From an uncultured SAR116 cluster alpha proteobacterium (GTDB lineage: Bacteria > Pseudomonadota > Alphaproteobacteria > Puniceispirillales > Marisalimonadaceae), in the NCBI GenBank assembly GCA_902595515.1, contig CACJQK010000002.1, positions 62,001 through 126,000 of the forward strand: a DNA stretch of 64,000 nucleotides, read 5' to 3'. Below, in pieces: positions 62,422 to 64,000 of this stretch (the stretch's first letter is position 1; each line of letters begins with the position of its first letter). The notes beneath the pieces were generated by a model. It was not told where the DNA came from, did no database searches, and was given only the letters and a program-made list of their open reading frames with translations. Both the position numbers and the translations under genes were made by a program.

Positions 62422-63594
62422 TTATAAAGCTTCGATAATTACTGCTATTCCTTGTCCTCCACCAATACACATAGTAGCAAGACCATATTTCCCTTTACGT
62501 TTCCTTAATTCATATACGAGTTTTGTCATAATTATTGCACCAGTCGCACCCACAGGATGACCTAATGCAATAGCTCCTCCATTAACATTAACTATCTCAG
62601 GATTAAAACCTAATTGTTTATTAACGGCACATGCTTGAGCTGCAAAAGCTTCATTAGATTCAATTAAATCTAAATCTGAAACAGTTAGTTGAGCTTTATT
62701 TAATGCCATTTTTGATGCAGGTACTGGGCCCATTCCCATTTCATCAGGGTCAACACCTCCAAATCCATATGAAACTACTCTAGCTAACGGTTTACCACTT
62801 TTTGCTTTTTCTTCATTAGCTAGTACTAAAGCGGAAGCTCCATCATTAATTCCTGAAGCATTACCAGCTGTTACTACACCATCTTTTTTAAAAGCAGTTT
62901 TGAGACCTGTTAATGTTTCTATACTAGTTTCTGGTTTTGGATGCTCGTCTATTTCAAAAATCTGAATTCCCTTTCTTGTTTTTATTTCAATAGGAAGGAT
63001 TTGATCTTTAAAATTACCATTTTCAATGGCCTCGTGAGCCCTTTTTTGACTAGCTAATGCAAATTCATCCTGCATTTCTCTACTAATTTGATATCTACTT
63101 GAAATATTTTCTGCGGTTATACCCATATGTCCATGACCAAAAGGATCATGAAGTGCACCTAACATCATATCATGAACTTGTCCATCACCCATTCTTGAAC
63201 CCCATCGAAACCCTTGAACAATATGTGCACCATTTGACATAACTTCTACACCTCCTGCTACTGCAACTGAAGCATCTCCAAGCATGAGAATTTGTGAGGC
63301 ACTTACAATTGCCTGAAGCCCTGAGCCACAAAGTCTATTTACAGTCAACGCAGCAGATGCTTTGTCCATTCCAGCCTGTAATGCAATAACCCTACTTACA
63401 TACATATCTCTAGGTTCTGTATGAATGACATTACCAAAAACAGCATGCTCAACTTCATTAGCCTCATAACCAGATCTTGCAATAGCTTCTTTTGCCACTA
63501 AAGTTCCAAGATCGACAGGACAATGATTTTTAAGGGCACCTCCAAATCCTCCAATTGCAGATCTGTTTGCTGACATAATGTAAACATTGTTCAT
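62422..63594 (-). CDS. Acetyl-CoA acetyltransferase (thiolase, AtoB/PhaA type)
   Basis: 390 residues, standard thiolase II length. Nucleophilic Cys in VNRLCGSGLQAIVSASQ near residue 90; NASGINDGASALVLANEEKA near 243; His in GGAIALGHPVGATGAIIMT near 347; second active-site Cys in ATMCIGGGQGIAVIIEAL near 376. Condenses or cleaves acetoacetyl-CoA, so it could process acetoacetate from leucine degradation or act in beta-oxidation. Follows the truncated hydrolase gene by 31 bases. Confidence 0.92.
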   Translation of the reverse strand: MNNVYIMSANRSAIGGFGGALKNHCPVDLGTLVAKEAIARSGYEANEVEHAVFGNVIHTEPRDMYVSRVIALQAGMDKASAALTVNRLCGSGLQAIVSASQILMLGDASVAVAGGVEVMSNGAHIVQGFRWGSRMGDGQVHDMMLGALHDPFGHGHMGITAENISSRYQISREMQDEFALASQKRAHEAIENGNFKDQILPIEIKTRKGIQIFEIDEHPKPETSIETLTGLKTAFKKDGVVTAGNASGINDGASALVLANEEKAKSGKPLARVVSYGFGGVDPDEMGMGPVPASKMALNKAQLTVSDLDLIESNEAFAAQACAVNKQLGFNPEIVNVNGGAIALGHPVGATGAIIMTKLVYELRKRKGKYGLATMCIGGGQGIAVIIEAL

Positions 63595-63625
63595 TTTAGT
63601 TTTCCTCCAGAAGTTAACTTTTATT

Positions 63626-64000
63626 CTAATTTTTTAAAATTAAGTCTAAGTCTCCTAAATCCTCAAAAAATAGATTAACTCGAGTTTCATCAACATCTTG
63701 AATTTTATTAGGTTTCCAATTTGGTTTTCTATCTTTATCTACAAGCATTGCTCTAACGCCTTCAAAAAAATCTCCAATTTCTACACAACGTTGAACCATT
63801 CTGTACTCCATTATAAGTTCGTCTTTTAAACTCATGTGACTAGCATTTCTGATTTGCTTTAAAGAGATTTTTAAGGAAGTTGGAGATTTATGTTTTAACT
63901 CTTCGTATTGAACCTTTAAAAATTCATTTTCAATAAGTTTTTCACATTCGTCAAATATTTGTTCGATTGTATCATAAGAGAAAACTTTTTTAATCAAATC
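63626..64000 (-). CDS. 3-Hydroxyisobutyryl-CoA hydrolase, C-terminal part
   Basis: About 124 C-terminal residues of a family usually near 350; the frame is open to base 64000. HKSPTSLKISLKQIRNASHMSLKDELIMEYRMVQRCV, then IGDFFEGVRAMLVDKDRKPNWKP, are the C-terminal crotonase signature of HIBYL-CoA hydrolase, including the DFFEGVRAMLVDK loop. It functions in valine degradation, hydrolysing 3-hydroxyisobutyryl-CoA. Its enoyl-CoA hydratase N-terminal half lies outside the window. The TTG that could serve as a start at 63995-63997 is internal and not the real start. Confidence 0.88.
   Translation of the reverse strand, partial: DLIKKVFSYDTIEQIFDECEKLIENEFLKVQYEELKHKSPTSLKISLKQIRNASHMSLKDELIMEYRMVQRCVEIGDFFEGVRAMLVDKDRKPNWKPNKIQDVDETRVNLFFEDLGDLDLILKN

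Noticed and set aside
1-64000. tRNA, rRNA, CRISPR, IS or prophage signals
   Set aside because: I looked for T-loop consensus sequences, regularly spaced repeats, transposases and integrases. None was found; gaps are too short and AT-rich to hold them.

Overview
The window is 64 kb of AT-rich, densely packed bacterial chromosome. I see no phage, IS element, tRNA, rRNA or CRISPR array. The gene content points to a streamlined, aerobic, heterotrophic marine Alphaproteobacterium: a leucine (liu) degradation operon with a biotin-dependent methylcrotonyl-CoA carboxylase, a fused indolepyruvate:ferredoxin oxidoreductase, two branched-chain/HAAT ABC importers, a TctCBA tricarboxylate transporter, NrtS, a DUF3108 protein and many acyl-CoA ligases. 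Low-GC lineages such as AEGEAN-169/HIMB59 would fit, but that placement is inference from composition and gene content. No marker gene in the window proves it.

Layout, left to right. (1) 1-5732, minus strand: rpe (cut by the left edge), gap, pgk, tkt and fbp, a sugar-phosphate/gluconeogenic operon without RuBisCO or phosphoribulokinase here. (2) 5817-10263, nitrogen: a half-length GlnE holding only the adenylylating half, an Amt ammonium channel with palindromes upstream, and a convergent glutamate dehydrogenase sharing a GC-rich terminator with amt. (3) 10461-20402, plus strand: a TerB-like protein, then liuA-liuB-liuD-liuE-liuC, an AhpD-like protein, a second acyl-CoA dehydrogenase and a class III CoA-transferase. 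Many of these genes abut or overlap. (4) 20404-30134: an AroE paralogue, a DUF3108 protein, NrtS, a class III aminotransferase between two unknown 100-residue proteins, a first HAAT importer (livFGMHK), an orphan small protein, a DCC protein and a Coq7-like protein.

(5) 30135-30677 is the only long gap. It holds a candidate promoter, a possible 55-residue TTG-start ORF, and three perfect hairpins in a row just before tctC. (6) 30678-33665: tctC-tctB-tctA. (7) 33667-44681: a block with a sulfur flavour. It has a TSUP exporter, a TPP-dependent enzyme of unknown specificity, a divergent protein with four rhodanese-like domains, a cupin, a DapA-like enzyme with altered catalytic motifs, two CoA ligases, a hydrolase and MetY-type O-acetylhomoserine sulfhydrylase. 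(8) 44778-51643: fused IOR, an acyl-CoA ligase and a divergent DmdC-type acyl-CoA dehydrogenase. (9) 51897-61486, plus strand: a second import-and-activation cluster, with an AMP-forming ligase, LivG-H-M, a binding protein, LivF, a PaaK-like protein with a degenerate P-loop, an HSD10-type SDR and a MaoC-like protein. (10) 61489-64000, minus strand: a membrane-anchored CBS protein, GlpE, thiolase, and the C-terminal end of a 3-hydroxyisobutyryl-CoA hydrolase.

Taken together, most of the window imports amino and organic acids and turns them into CoA esters that feed beta-oxidation-like steps. Ammonium handling and central carbon metabolism lie at one end. The points most worth a second look are the truncated GlnE, the triple-hairpin tctC leader, the recurring hairpins beside solute-binding-protein genes, and the uncharacterised rhodanese/TPP/TSUP/cupin block.
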